A stretch of 64,000 nt of DNA from Diploptera punctata (GCA_030220185.1 JASPKZ010007285.1:1418501-1482500); one strand, 5' to 3'; positions 50,290-61,500 are shown, counted from the stretch's first letter. Made by a program: numbers and translations. The notes: generated by a model not told the origin, from the sequence alone.

Positions 50290-51475
50290 ACTGACACTAT
50301 CGACCCCGTAGGTTTATGACCGCACGGACATAAGTTATCCATACATCCCTATCCTGAGCTAATATTTTATAACCATCCCCTGTATAATTTACTTCCCTCA
50401 AATCTTTGTAAATGTCATTCTCCCAGCTCATTCTTGGTCTACCAACTGTGCGTTTTCCCTCTAGTTTTCCTACAAGAAGCTTCCATGCAAGCCTTTCATT
50501 CGCCATTCTTGTCACATATCCCAGCTATCCCAGTCTACGAGACATAACTATTCTTATCATATCTGGCTTCCTATAAAGATCATGCAGATCATTGTTATGT
50601 AGTAGTCTTCTCAATTCACCTGTCTGTTCATTTCTCTTTGGTCCAAAACTTTTCCTAAGAACTTTATTCTCAAATACTCGTAATCTCCTTTCCTCCCTTA
50701 AAGTAATAATCCATGTTTCACATCCATATAATATAATTGGTAGAATAACAGTTTTATATACTTTCAGTTTAACGTTTTTTGATTAAATATATTAAGTTCT
50801 GTTCTTATATCTTCGTTTTTCTTTTTATCAGTCCTTTGGTATCCTGTTATTGCTCTTAACATCTTCATTTCAGCAGCCTCTATTTGTTTACTATCTGCCT
50901 TTGTTAATGTCCAGGTTTCACATCCATAGATAAGAGCTTAATATATTTAATCTCTGTGAATAAAATATCAAAAAGCTTACCTTCAGCACGTATTACGATT
51001 GAATGAAGAGCGCATACCAAGAAGAATGCATAATTATAAACCAAAAGGGAGAAGAATGTTGGGAAGGCCATTGAAGAGATGGAAGGACCAATTCGACCTA
51101 TAATGAGATCGGAACAGGGCTTAATCCTTGTTGTTGATGATGATGATGATGTTTTTTGAAAGGACATGGGACGTCAAGAGTCTCTGTATGTTAATACATA
51201 ATAACACGCATTTCCAGAATTGATCCTATGTTTAATTTCTTTGTGCATCTCATTCTTATTTGTGATTCTTGTTCCTATGTATTTGAATTCAGCCACTTCC
51301 TCAAAAGTTCCCTCATATGCCATTAGCTGTGCATTTCCATTACATAATGTATTTCTATGCGTGACCACAAATTTAGTTTTACTGATATTTACTTCCAGTT
51401 CCAGTTCCTTACTCAATAGTGTGTGCGTATTTGTCCTTAGTTGGTTGGAAACAATGAACATATGATACGGATGTA
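50290..51475 (-). mobile_element. RT-A LINE, 3' part, split by an RT-B insertion
   Basis: 50290-50782 and 51151-51475 read in reverse as one RT-A copy, from its end (ACACTATCGACCCCGTAGG) to LEVNISKTKFVVTHRNTLCN and TNTHTLLSKELELE. GTTTTTTGA at 50774-50782 and 51151-51159 is the 9-bp target duplication. Frames are broken. Confidence 0.9.
50783..51150 (+). mobile_element. RT-B LINE with inverted 5' part (twin priming)
   Basis: 50938-51150 is a forward RT-B end (ERIPRRMHNYKPKGRRMLGR, PLKRWKDQFDL, then (GAT)n). 50783-50937 is the adjoining upstream part of the same LINE but reversed: CETWTLTKADSKQIEAAEMK and RAITGYQRTDKKKNEDIRTE. At the joint both arms carry CTTAATATATTTAAT, the same point of the element. 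This arrangement, within a 9-bp duplication, is the classic product of twin-primed reverse transcription. Confidence 0.88.
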
Positions 51476-51517
51476 TAGAGAGCTTTGAGGTTCTATAATG
51501 GCAGTTAGTCAGTTAGT
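51468..51517 (+). mobile_element. RT-A LINE 3' terminus only
   Basis: GGATGTATAGAGAGCTTTGA GGTTCTATAATGGCAGTTAG, about 50 bp, directly beside a reverse RT-A piece. Confidence 0.7.
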
Positions 51518-51599
51518 GTTGATAAAACGAGACACACACACGCTTGGACACACATACAAACAAAAATACTTAACTATATATGGGAACGTACTTACTTAA

Positions 51600-52345
51600 T
51601 ACTTAAAAATGTTTCACGTTTTGAAGTACTTGATCTCTGTATTTCCATTCCTCTGCTCTACCATAAACCGTCCCATTGTTAAAAGTCATTGTTTTTGTCT
51701 TACTAACATTTACAGTCAATCCCCAATTCCTACAGTATATTTCCAGGAGGTCAAGACCTCTTTGCAATCCCTTGATTGTCTTGGAACAGATAATGAAATC
51801 ATCTGCATACAACAGGACTGGGATTCTAACATTTCCTATCTCCGGAGCCTCAATTTCTCCTTCTAGCACTACGTCTACAATATCATCAACGAATAATTTA
51901 AATCGCATTTGGTGATACAATGCAACCTTGTCTCACTTCCCCCCGATTGGGGCCACCCCCCTTCAATGTCTCTCTGTAATGTGCCCTTGGTCTACTTTTT
52001 ATACAACATTTAACATATTTATAAATTGACAATTAAGGCATGTATCATTTTATGAGACAATTCCTTTCCGATTATTAATTTTTCTTCCCAAAGTGCGCCT
52101 TCGTCCCACAGTATCAAATGCCATCTTATTAAAAGTCAATGAATGCACACAATAATTTAACCCCCCCTTCATGTTTCAGATTGTCATCAATTAATGTTCT
52201 CATAACAAATACGTTGTCGCACCGTGGAGTACCCTTCTCTAAAACCTGCCTGATATTTTGAGAGCCTATAGTTCTCTTTAGCCCATTGTCTCATGCGTTC
52301 GTAAAGTACTTTACAATATATTTTTCCGAACACTGACAAGAGACA
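51600..52345 (-). mobile_element. RT-D LINE, reverse transcriptase palm domain
   Basis: The reverse strand reads SVFGKIYCKVLYERM, YRLSKYQAGFREGYSTV (RT motifs 1-2), and after stops and shifts RGEVRQGC. Then comes an open 105-codon frame (51603-51920): VLEGEIEAPEIGNVRIPVLL, YADDFIICSKTIKGLQRGLD and CRNWGLTVNVSKTKTMTFNN. This is the only intact YADD catalytic box seen. The copy is broken in several places and lacks both ends. Confidence 0.88.
51603..51920 (-). pseudogene. RT palm fragment with intact YADD
   Basis: 105 codons. LLYADDFIICSK at residues about 36-47 is motif C of a non-LTR reverse transcriptase, followed by the GLTVNVSKTKTM motif D/E region. The upstream motifs A and B lie in other frames or are lost, so the enzyme is not functional. 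Confidence 0.75.
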
Positions 52346-52384
52346 AATTATGTAATTGTAATGTTATTGCTTTTTTTTTGTTTA

Positions 52385-52534
52385 TTTTTCTTCACACTAG
52401 TAGCAATTATTACTTTATTGTAACGGACTGTCAACAGCACGTACGGCTTACTGCCAGTGCGACCCATATTTGTATATAATATTGTAAAAATCTTACTTTT
52501 TGTCTAATAAAGTCCTACTACTACTTAAATACAG
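52385..52534 (+). other. Possible 3' UTR of a retroelement
   Basis: ACACTAGTAGCAATTATTAC to GTCTAATAAAGTCCTACTAC contains an AATAAA signal and ends in (TAC)n, where a reverse RT-D 3' end begins. No coding sequence is attached. Confidence 0.35.
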
Positions 52535-53700
52535 GCTCCACTTTACAGCAGGTTTGCCTTTGATTCCTGCTTTCCAGAGATTCCTATCTTCCCATTGTCC
52601 ATCTCCCATATTTATTGGTTAGGTTATTATTTTAATTTAAGAAATGATTTTGTTGGGGTCATATATTCCCTCATACCATGCTCTTCTACTTCTCCCCCTC
52701 TTCCTTCTGCCTGGTACCATCCAATCCAACACCTGTTTAGCCCACTGGTCTTCAGACATCCGTTGTACATGTCCATACCACTGTAGAGCTCTCTTTGTTA
52801 TCCTTTCGATAACAGTTTCTTGTGCATCCATTTCTTATCTGATATGTGTATTTCGAATATGTTGTAGCCTGGATATTCTCATACGTCTCCGTAATCCATC
52901 CATTACTGTCGTCAAGATTCTTTTCTGCCTCCTTTCATTTATTGTCCAGCTTCCTGATCCATATGTAAGTATACTTTCTATTATTGTCTGTGTAATCTCT
53001 TTTTTTTTTCTTGTCAAATTTCTATTCCCCGTGAGGAGTTGCTGATCCCCCATCGGGCGCCTCCCCAGGTGGTGGATAGGGGAATTCCTCCTAAATATAG
53101 GTGGTACCGGGGAAATGAAATACCCCGGGTGAACCAAAATCAGCATAGCGTCTGTTCCAGATTGGACGGCTATAATGGGCAGTTAGAGCTCAGAGCCGAG
53201 GAGAAGGCAATCTACCTAAGGGAAGGCACCCTAAAAACAAAGCTGAAGCAAGTTGGGAGGCTGTAAGGTGGCAATCCCATCACCCAACTATATCTGCGCA
53301 GCCCTTGTAAGGCGGCCAGATGAATTTTCTATTACTAAAAAGCGAAAATAAAATCAGCGAAAATAATAAGAAATGGACAGAACACTTAATGAGAATGAAC
53401 AACGAAAGAATACCAAAAAGAACCTTCCTGTATAATCCCAGGATGTTGGCCGAACGCGTAGAAGATGTACTCCACTTTTAACTTCGCCGGAACAGGCTGC
53501 ATAGCCTAAACCTTGTAGTAGAAGAAGAAGAAGAAATTTCTATTCCATAAAAGACCATTCAGGGCAACTTGGAACATACAAGGTTGGAATATAGGATCAT
53601 ATTTGAATATCAATAAACCATAAAGAGTTCGTGTAAGTTCAGAGGTCATAGGTGAACGCTCCAGCTTGGAGGAGTTAACAAAATGGAGACAAATAGAGTT
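52535..53700 (-). mobile_element. RT-D LINE, 3' part, split by an RT-B derivative
   Basis: 52535-53028 reads in reverse TQTIIESILTYGSGSWTINE, RRMRISRLQHIRNT, RALQWYGHVQRMSEDQWAKQ and RRKRGRSRRAWYEGIYDPNK. 53547-53700 supplies the missing upstream residues (QVALNGLLWNRN), so the reading LNGLLWNRN-LTRKKKEITQ is restored when the insert is ignored. AAATTTCTATTCC at 53016-53028 and 53534-53546 is the 13-bp target duplication. Confidence 0.9.
53029..53533 (+). mobile_element. RT-B deletion derivative, 505 bp, both ends intact
   Basis: With an exact 13-bp duplication the ends are fixed: CCGTGAGGAGTTGCTGATCC at the start, (GAA)n at the end. It holds the 5' module (53035-53330, about 300 bp, nearly identical to 47450-47745), then jumps at about 53345 to the last 180 bp of RT-B (ERIPKRTFLY, TTCGCCGGAACAGGCTGCAT). 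No usable frame is left. In size and structure it behaves like a SINE made only from the two ends of a LINE. Confidence 0.92.
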
Positions 53701-54199
53701 TATCAGCAAAGTGATGCATCATTAGAAGGGAACGCAAGTATTATTTAGGTATAACATCTATATATTTCACGGCAGGATTATGGATGTAGACAAATAGATG
53801 GTTACATCCCCCATTCTAATGCTATTCGATCTGCATTAATATTTAAATTAATTCAAATTAGACAATTTCAACACGATGTGTATTCCAATCCACTGTAACC
53901 GTGCATTCATTTGACTTCACATTCAACTGTTCAGCTGCTACGTAGAGCAGAGCAGACGAGAGCGCAGGATTTCTGTATCAAGTCAGAAATACATAGTACA
54001 AGTATCAAAATATATGTTTATGCTACAAGAATTCAAAATTATTTAAGGACGGGATGAAAATTATTTTTAAAGTAATTTTGAACGATCGTTGAGGTTACTG
54101 GCCTAATCAAAGGTTAAAAACATTAAATTAAGTCTGTTTATTTATTTAAGAACTATAGGCCTATGTAACTAATTTCGTCAAAAAAGTGTCGAGTACAGG
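53701..54199. other. Unassigned spacer
   Basis: No element or frame recognised. Confidence 0.4.
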
Positions 54200-54463
54200 C
54201 CTACTTTATAATAGATAAGGGAGAAAATATGTATAAAGTACAGGCAAGAAAAGCATTGAAATTGTGTCCACCTGGAAGAAGAAGAAAGAAAGGTAGACCT
54301 GGAAACTCGTGGATACAAGAAATAAGAACGGAAATGAGAACAAGTGGATTGGAGGACATGGAGTGGATGGATAGAGACGACTGGAGAAGGAAAATAAAAC
54401 TTTTTAGCACAGAAAGATGTGTAAACTTGGAAAATCTGTATTTAAATAAATATCCACCCACAT
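54200..54463 (+). mobile_element. RT-D LINE 3' end
   Basis: Encodes CPPGRRRKKGRPGNSWIQEI, RTEMRTSGLEDMEWMDRDDW and KIKLFSTERCVNLENLYLNK, the same ending as at 13.2-13.4 kb, in an open 101-codon frame (54229-54534) that runs on into the adjoining SINE. Confidence 0.83.
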
Positions 54464-54763
54464 TAATTCTGCCCGAGGGCAGGTCTTTCACTGCAATCAT
54501 AGCAATTTCATGCTATGCTTTGCAGCTTTACTAGGGAATTATAGGTGTGGTAGCTTCCCGTTACTTTCCACATCGGTGATGGATAATGATGATGGCCGGA
54601 TGATTTTCGGGGACCGTTGGGCCCTAAGCGTCCTGACATTTATCTTACAGGACAGGAAAAATTCCGAAAAGAAACTCACCCAGGAGCCTGTCCCTACCGG
54701 GAATCGAACCCGGGCCCGCTGCGTGACAAGGCAGCACGCTACCTTGGTACCACAGCTGTGGTT
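54464..54763 (-). mobile_element. SINE-1 (body type i), reversed
   Basis: Reads in reverse CCACAGCTGTGGTACCAAGG (head), B box GGTTCGATTCC, linker, and type i body. The 3' end is GCAGTGAAAGACCTGCCCTC GGGCAGAATTAATGTGGGTG GATATTT. Confidence 0.92.
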
Positions 54764-54777
54764 AAATAAACATAGCC

Positions 54778-54955
<178 letters not shown>

Positions 54956-54959
54956 TTAC

Positions 54960-54976
54960 GGTGTGTGGGGGTGTGT

Positions 54977-55019
<43 letters not shown>
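54960..55019. repeat. (GT)n microsatellite
   Basis: About 60 bp of GT repeats with a few GGG and AT interruptions. Confidence 0.93.
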
Positions 55020-55021
<2 letters not shown>

Positions 55022-55024
<3 letters not shown>

Positions 55025-55110
55025 TATACATTTTTTTTCCCCTGGTTGAGTAGCAGACAGGCCTTAAGGTCTTAACTCTGTCAGGTAAAATAATGCTATT
55101 ATATATATAT
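55022..55110 (-). repeat. AAT-linked dispersed repeat, reversed fragment
   Basis: In reverse: TGACAGAGTTAAGACCTTAA GGCCTGTCTGCTACTCAACC AG, matching the core of 34478. It forms an inverted pair with 54886 around the GT run. Confidence 0.75.
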
Positions 55111-55129
55111 ACACACACAACATAATTAT

Positions 55130-55475
55130 GTCCACCGCTGTGGTCTCGAGGTAGCATGCTGCCTTGATACGCAGCGGGTTCGGGTTCGATCCTCGGTCGG
55201 GACAAGTATCCTGGATGATGTTTTTTTTCGGGGTTTTTCTTCACTTGTAAGACAAATGTCAGGAAGCTTTAAGGCCCAAACATCATTACCATCATGAACA
55301 TATTCATTAAGTTTAGGATTAAGGCCTCTCCTGGCGCATCGTCATCATCACCTATCACATATCGTCGGGGCAACGTAACTCCGCCTTCCAGACGCCACAA
55401 CCTCAGAAGTGAGTTACAATAACGCCATGCCAGGAGATAACCAGAATATCGAAATGGCAATGTGCTGGGATTGAA
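55130..55475 (+). mobile_element. SINE-1 (body type ii), full length
   Basis: Head GTCCACCGCTGTGGTCTCGA, B box GGTTCGATCCT, linker CTTGTAAGACAAATGTCAGG, type ii body (GATTAAGGCCTCTCCTGGCG, CCTCAGAAGTGAGTTACAAT, CCAGAATATCGAAATGGCAA). It ends in A-rich sequence. Confidence 0.9.
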
Positions 55476-56819
55476 TAAAAAATACTGAATATAATATATT
55501 TAAAAATACATTAAAATTGCTCACAATTATATACCTTTCACCAATAACACTGGTCAACATGATTTTTGTCTCATGAGTACCAATAGTTGTACTTAATGCA
55601 GTTTTGTATCGTGTTTTCAAATATGTATTCGGAATTTCTCCAACGCCCATAGTTTTTTTATTCCAATTTCAATTAATGGATTTAAATAATTATGTTTAAT
55701 AAAAGTTTTTCGTCCATTTGTTCATTGTAAAATAAAACCAAATGAGCTAACTCAGGAGATTTCAGCTATGGAAAAGAGATATCAAGGCAAATGGAATCCT
55801 AATATGCTGGCCGATTATTGTTGGACCATCAAGAGGGATGCTCCACAGGCGAAATATAGCAGAAAATCGTCATTTCTTACTTTCTAGGTGAGTCCGAATG
55901 TTCGAATATTGTGTAGTTACGATTGTAGAAAATATTAAAGTGTTTGAAATTATAAATTCCCGTCTCTCTGAAACCTTGCGTGATGGAGAGAAACCGATAT
56001 CATATTTATATTCAGGAGAAAAAATACTACCAGAATCACATACTTTTATTTCTGAGACAAAAAAAAAAGTTTATTTTTTGTTGCTCAGTGTTATCTGTCT
56101 TTTCGTCTCACTTAGGTCCAAATATTTTTTAAAGATTTTTTTCTCACATTTTGTACTTTTTTCCTTCTTAGATAAGGAATGTGACCTATAGACCACAGAG
56201 GCCCAGAGGAAACAGTATGCTACAAAGATTAATCTTATAATATTTTATTTGAAACTTTATATATTAGAAGTATGTAAAATATAACATTATTTTCACCTGA
56301 AACACAATGTCTCTCTACTGTGCACATCTCTTGAGTACATCTGCACTTGAGCAAGGTGCATTAACAGCCAAGTCTTCAAAATAATTTAGCAAACTACCAC
56401 TCATGGCACATATCCCATTCTGCAATCGTAAAGGATGTAAAGTTGATTGACATTTGCGGAAATTATACAAATTAATCCCTCCTCCGCCACCACACCGAGC
56501 TTAATCACATCACGTGACAAATGTCAGAGCAAACATAACGCTTTCCAATTACGTCACCAAGTTTATGCCACCTTCCAAATTGAAATAACTTGAGAAATCT
56601 ACATATCACTTGCCATCATTAATATGACAGCGTCTGGAATTGTAGAAATTAACATCACTTCAATATTCTCACACTAATTGGCAAGGTATGAGAATATCCA
56701 CTATCTTATTCCTTATTCCAGCCCTAAAATTTAGTAACTTGCACATTAAATCCATCTTCTAATATATAAAAATGAACGTTTGTTTTTTGTTTATTTTTTT
56801 CCCCGTATTTTATGCGCTC
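55476..56819. other. Unassigned stretch, 1.3 kb
   Basis: AT-rich. The 97-codon frame 55898-56191 (plus) has no recognisable motif. No element ends seen. Confidence 0.4.
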
Positions 56820-56832
56820 TAGAGGTCGCAAT

Positions 56833-57179
56833 GTCCCGAGACGTAGCCGAGTGATTAAGGTAGGAAGCCTTGGCGCAGAGCTACGGGACATGCGCTGGTT
56901 CGAGTCTCCATGGGGGAAGAAATTTTCTCATGGTATTTCGGCCAGTATGGGACCGGTGCCCACCCAGCATCGTGAGGCATTTGGGTAGCTACAATAAGTA
57001 GCTGCTCCAGGTTGAGAAAACCAGCTATAACGGCTGGGGGACCCGACATGCTGACCACATGTCACCCCTGCACTGGCTGATTATCATCTACCTCTGTGAT
57101 TGACACATGCGGATGTGAGGCCAGCAGCCGGCTGGTAGGCTAAGGGCCTTGTAGGCCTGTTGCGCCAGGAGTTTTTTTT
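56833..57179 (+). mobile_element. SINE-3, full length, with 13-bp target duplication
   Basis: TAGAGGTCGCAAT at 56820-56832 recurs at 57180-57192. The 347-bp insert starts GTCCCGAGACGTAGCCGAGT (A-box region), has B box GGTTCGAGTCT, the conserved body, and ends CCAGGAGTTTTTTTT, a short T run. Confidence 0.95.
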
Positions 57180-57221
57180 TAGAGGTCGCAATTTTCGATG
57201 TTTCGCAACAGAACTAACAAA

Positions 57222-57720
57222 GAAAGTGGCTCAATCGAACCCGTAGGTTCATGGCCGCGCGGACATAACCACTCCATACATCATTTTTCTGAGCTAATGT
57301 TTTCCAATTATCCCCTGTATAATTTACTTCCCTCAAATCATGGTTTATTTTGTTCTCCCACGTCATTCTTAGTCTAAACTGGGCTTTTTCTTCTCGTTTT
57401 CCTACAAGAAGATTCGATGCCTCTCTTTCAGTCCCTACTCGTAACACATGTCCTCCCCATCGCGGTCTAAGTGACTTAACTATTCTTATTATATCTGGTT
57501 TCCTATAAAAAATCATGTAGATTACTGTTAGGAAGTCTTCTCTTTACACCAGTCTCTTCATCTCTCTTTGGTTCAAAACTTTTCCTAAGAACTTTATTCT
57601 CAAATACTCGTAATTTTTTCTCCTCCCTTAAAGTAAGCGTCAATGTTTCGAATCTATATAACTTAATATATAACATTTTATATATCTACAGTTTAACGTT
57701 TTTTTAGAGAAGTTGGGACG
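57222..57720 (-). mobile_element. RT-A LINE, 3' part
   Basis: Reverse copy from the GAACCCGTAGGTTCATGGCC end through MTWENKINHDLREVNYTGDN, KSLRPRWGGHVLRVG and PDIIRIVKS to the KNVKL segment. It lacks a GTAA tail. Frame broken. Confidence 0.87.
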
Positions 57721-57732
57721 AATATATATATA

Positions 57733-58081
57733 GTCCACCGCTGTGACCTCGAGGAAGCGTGCTGTCATGTCATTCAGCGGGCCCGGGTTCGATCCCAGAT
57801 CGGGGCAGTCTTTCTGGGTGAGGTTTTCATTGTTTTTTTTCTCACCTGTAAGACAAATGTCAGGAAAGCCTTAAGGCCCAAAAGGTCCCCGAAATCATAT
57901 GGCCAGCCTCATCATCATCATTATCATCCTTATCATCATCATCATCATCATCATCCTTCACCGGTGTTGAAAGCAACGGGAAGCTCCCACACCTACAATT
58001 CCCTAGTAAAGCTGCAAGCATAGCATGCAAATGCTATGATTGCAGTGAAGGACCTGCCTTCGGATAGAATTACTATGGCTG

Positions 58082-58085
<4 letters not shown>
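57733..58085 (+). mobile_element. SINE-1 (body type i), full length
   Basis: Head GTCCACCGCTGTGACCTCGA, B box GGTTCGATCCC, type i body with a (CAT)n expansion, 3' end TTGCAGTGAAGGACCTGCCT TCGGATAGAATTACTATGG. It is flanked by TA repeats on both sides. Confidence 0.92.

Positions 58086-58131
<46 letters not shown>
58086..58131. repeat. (TA)n microsatellite
   Basis: Pure TA run at the junction of SINE-1 and the mariner-type element. Confidence 0.95.
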
Positions 58132-58134
<3 letters not shown>

Positions 58135-58239
58135 CTATTCAGAAAGAAGGTAGAGACTTCAAATATTTATTCCTTCCAAATTACGAAAAAATAGAAACAC
58201 AATTGTAACGTTCCTGGAAAGAGAAAATTTCAAATTTCA

Positions 58240-58500
58240 CTATTTTATGCATTCAATGTGAGCACCATGTGTTACACGATAAATGTCAAAACAGTGGCTC
58301 ATTTCTTGCCGCACACGAATCAACTGGTCTCTAGTTACCGAATTCCCAGCTTCTACAATTCGATGTCGCAGATTTTCAAGGCTGTCAGGCATGGGGGGGG
58401 GATAAAAACACGATCATTTATGTATCCCCACAGGTAAAAATACACGGGGTTAGGTATTGTGACCTGGGAGGCCACCGGCGACGAAGTTGATTTTCTGCTC
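58240..58500 (-). pseudogene. Mariner-type transposase C-terminal remnant
   Basis: In reverse, across two frames: PNPVYFYLWGYINDRVFIPP, then SLENLRHRIVEAGNSVTRDQ, LIRVRQEMSHCFDIYRV and THGAHIECIK. The FYLWGYIKD..F and V.NGAHIE blocks are the usual C-terminus of mariner transposases, but the catalytic SPDLTP.D block is mostly lost. A run of nine G residues at 58391 breaks the frame. Confidence 0.8.
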
Positions 58501-58639
58501 CTCTTCCAACCCAATGTCCTATTGCGTCGCCATTTTGATACAATCAACATACAAGCAAACCGGGCCAATGCGGCCATGATCGGAACTTCAAACTTTTCTC
58601 TTTCCAGGAACGTTGGAATTGTGTTTCTATTTTTTTATG

Positions 58640-58935
58640 GTTCATTCATTCATAGTGTTCTGCCCAAGAGCAGGTCTTTTACTGCTAACTCAGCATTCTC
58701 CACTCTTTCCTTAATTCAGCCTTCCTTTTTTGCATCTGCATAGAAACCATTTATTTTAATATTGTCTATCATCTGATGTCTTTTTCTGCCTCTAACTTTC
58801 TTTCCATTGTCCATTCCTTATAGGACTTCAGTCAGCAGTCAGTTTCTTCTCAGCCAATGGTCAATCTAATGTATTTTCCTCTTCTTTATGAGTTCCAGCA
58901 TTGTTCTTCTTTCACACACTCTGTCTAGCACATCT
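58640..58935 (-). mobile_element. RT-D LINE 3' end, GAAT tail
   Basis: The reverse strand reads YIRLTIG, WTMERKLEAEKD, MQKRKAELRKEWRML and ends GCAGTAAAAGACCTGCTCTT GGGCAGAACACTATGAATGA ATG. It interrupts the right repeat of the mariner element. Its last 35-40 bp resemble the 3' end of SINE-1 type i. Confidence 0.78.
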
Positions 58936-59130
58936 TTATTTTTAAATAAATGTTTGAAATCTGTTCCTTATTTTTCGTATGTATTTTCGGTTGTTAGATT
59001 GGATAATGAAGATCTGTAAAAGTTTTCAAAAAATATTTCCTGCGAAGAACCTCAATAGCTCCATTCCTTCGAAATTCGATAAAACAAAATTTTTCCTCGG
59101 AGAAAAAGTAGATTACAAGTTATATTTTTT

Positions 59131-59210
59131 GTCTTCTTCTCCTTCTTGAACTTAATTTGTAGGATTTTCATCCTGTTTATTTCCAAACTCATTCCTCGGA
59201 GGAAGACATA
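59131..59210 (-). mobile_element. LINE 3' end (same family as 6831-7584)
   Basis: In reverse TCTTCCTCCGAGGAATGAGT to ATCCTACAAATTAAGTTCAA, then a GAAGGAGAAGAAG tail, matching 7490-7583. Confidence 0.82.
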
Positions 59211-59842
<632 letters not shown>

Positions 59843-60258
59843 AGTTGGTGTTCAAAATGCCCACCACTGTTACTTTTCAAGATTTTTAAAACACATTACG
59901 AAACTCCGTTGAGGTCACTAAGTTAAAATTTAAAATAATATAAAACAGTAATTGAAATCTCGGTCATCCTCAACAATCAGGTGTGTAGTTTGGTATATAA
60001 ACTATTTCATAAGTTCTGTGCATCTTAAGGGACGTTATTATTATTTTATCGAAAAAATATTAAATCAATAGTCGAAATAATATGTTTTCCTCCGTTATTT
60101 TAAATGTTTTACTTTCCAGCCTTTAAAATAATCTACAGATTTTTTTTTTCATTTTTGAAACAATTGAAATTCCAAAGTATTCTGCACTGCGCATGCGTAA
60201 GAATAAAACAATGCTTATTTATTGCATTAAAATTGTAATTATATATTTTACGATTCTT
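59843..60258. other. Unassigned spacer
   Basis: AT-rich; no element recognised. Confidence 0.4.
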
Positions 60259-60270
60259 TCATATAACTTA

Positions 60271-60616
60271 TCCCGCGCCGTAGCCGAGCGGTTAAGGTAG
60301 GAAGCCTTGGCGCAGAGATACGGGACTTGCGCTGGTTCGAGTCTCCATGGGGGAAGACATTTTCTCATGGTATTTCGGCCAGTATGGGACCAGTGCCCAC
60401 CCAGCATCGTGAGGCAATTGGGTAGCTACAATAAGTAGCGGCTCCAGGTTGAGGAACCAGCTATAACGGCTGGGGGACTCGACATGCTAACCACATGTCA
60501 CCCCTACACTGGCTGTTGATCATCTACCTCTGTGATTGACACATGTGGATGTGAAGGGCCAGCAGCCGGCTGGTAAAAGGGCAACCGCTGAAAAGTGGGA
60601 AGACCCTCAATTGGAA
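60271..60616 (+). mobile_element. SINE-3, full length, with 12-bp target duplication
   Basis: TCATATAACTTA at 60259-60270 recurs at 60617-60628. The insert begins TCCCGCGCCGTAGCCGAGCG (A box), B box GGTTCGAGTCT, complete body, and ends GAAGACCCTCAATTGGAA. Confidence 0.95.
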
Positions 60617-60628
60617 TCATATAACTTA

Positions 60629-60926
60629 CATGCGTGCTATAATATTATAATGATATTGTGTAAAGAAAAATTGTCTGAACCAGGAATCGCTCCGTGGACC
60701 TCTAGTTCTACGTACTAGTGTGCAGCCCACTACACCATTCTAGACTTGGCACAAACATTAACATTTCTGTGGAAAGAATGTGGAAAGAATTGTTTATGTT
60801 TGTGCCAATGCTAGAATGGTGTAGTGGACTGCACACTAGTACGTAGAACTAGATGTTCACGGTTCGATTCCTGGTTCATACATTAATTTTTCTTTTCACA
60901 ATATCATTATAGTATTATAATATGCT
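60629..60926. repeat. 300-bp palindrome with two inverted tRNA-like heads
   Basis: The sequence folds on itself around 60777. The right arm contains TGGTGTAGTGGACTGCACAC (A-box-like) and GGTTCGATTCCTGGTTCA (B box, 60863-60873). The left arm holds the same head reversed, with the B box mutated (GGAGCGATTCC in sense). Pairing extends through TTGGCACAAACATTAAC / GTTTATGTTTGTGCCAA inside and AAGAAAAATT...GATATTGTG outside, with scattered mismatches. Confidence 0.87.
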
Positions 60927-61079
60927 CCATTATTGGAACTGTGTTAAAATAACAGTATTGGAAAATGTTAAATTCATACGTGCTAGATAATAAATATTTT
61001 TATTTCCTTTATTTCGCGTGTTAGAGAACAAACTACAATTTCGTTCACGCTTAAAGATGAAAACCGTTATTCTTCTTCT

Positions 61080-61500
61080 TCTTCCTTCCAAGTATTAGGC
61101 CAAGGCCTGTTTCGATCCTATAGAAAATTTTCCCTCCAGCGTTTTGATCCTTCCGGGAAATTCTCGTATAAGACTTGAAAGCATAATAATAGTCCCTTCG
61201 ATTGGTTGCTGGCCAAAGGAAGGCAACACCAGTGATGGGGCTGCCATCTTATAGCCTCTGGTCAGGCTTTTCTGGAGAAGAAAAGAAAATAAAGGAAAGA
61301 AGAAATGGAAGAAAGGAAAGACTCCCTAGCCCTCGGATGTCCTAATAGCATCGGAGTCGAAAAAAACAAGAGTTAACCAAGAGAGGTTAGATAGTAAAGT
61401 TAAAAGAGTGCAAAACACAAGTAAGTGGAAGAAATGATTTGCTCAGCTTGGGCATCTTGTGGTCGCCATCCACATATCCCCTAGATGAGGACCCCTGAGG
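61080..61500 (-). mobile_element. RT-C deletion derivative, both modules joined
   Basis: In reverse it runs from CCTCAGGGGTCCTCATCTAG (5' end, matching 36020) to CAACCAATCGAAGGGACTAT, then directly CTTTCAAGTCTTATACGAGA and the 3' end GGCCTTGGCCTAATACTTGG plus (GAA)n. It equals 36020-37300 without the nested LINE. No RT coding region. No clear target duplication. Confidence 0.88.

Larger units (their letters stand above)
58132..58985 (-). mobile_element. Mariner-type transposon remnant, split by a LINE
   Basis: The left end AGGGCTATTCAGAAAGAAGG follows TA. Inner inverted repeats pair GAAAAAATAGAAACACAATT (about 58184) with GGAATTGTGTTTCTATTTTT (58612). The right repeat is interrupted at 58640 and seems to resume at about 58936 (TAAATAAATGTTTGAAATCT). 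The reverse strand carries a transposase C-terminal remnant. Most of the transposase is missing. Confidence 0.82.

Noticed and set aside
52385..52534. Polyadenylation site of a host gene
   Set aside because: There is an AATAAA-type signal, but no coding sequence upstream; it more likely belongs to a retroelement end.
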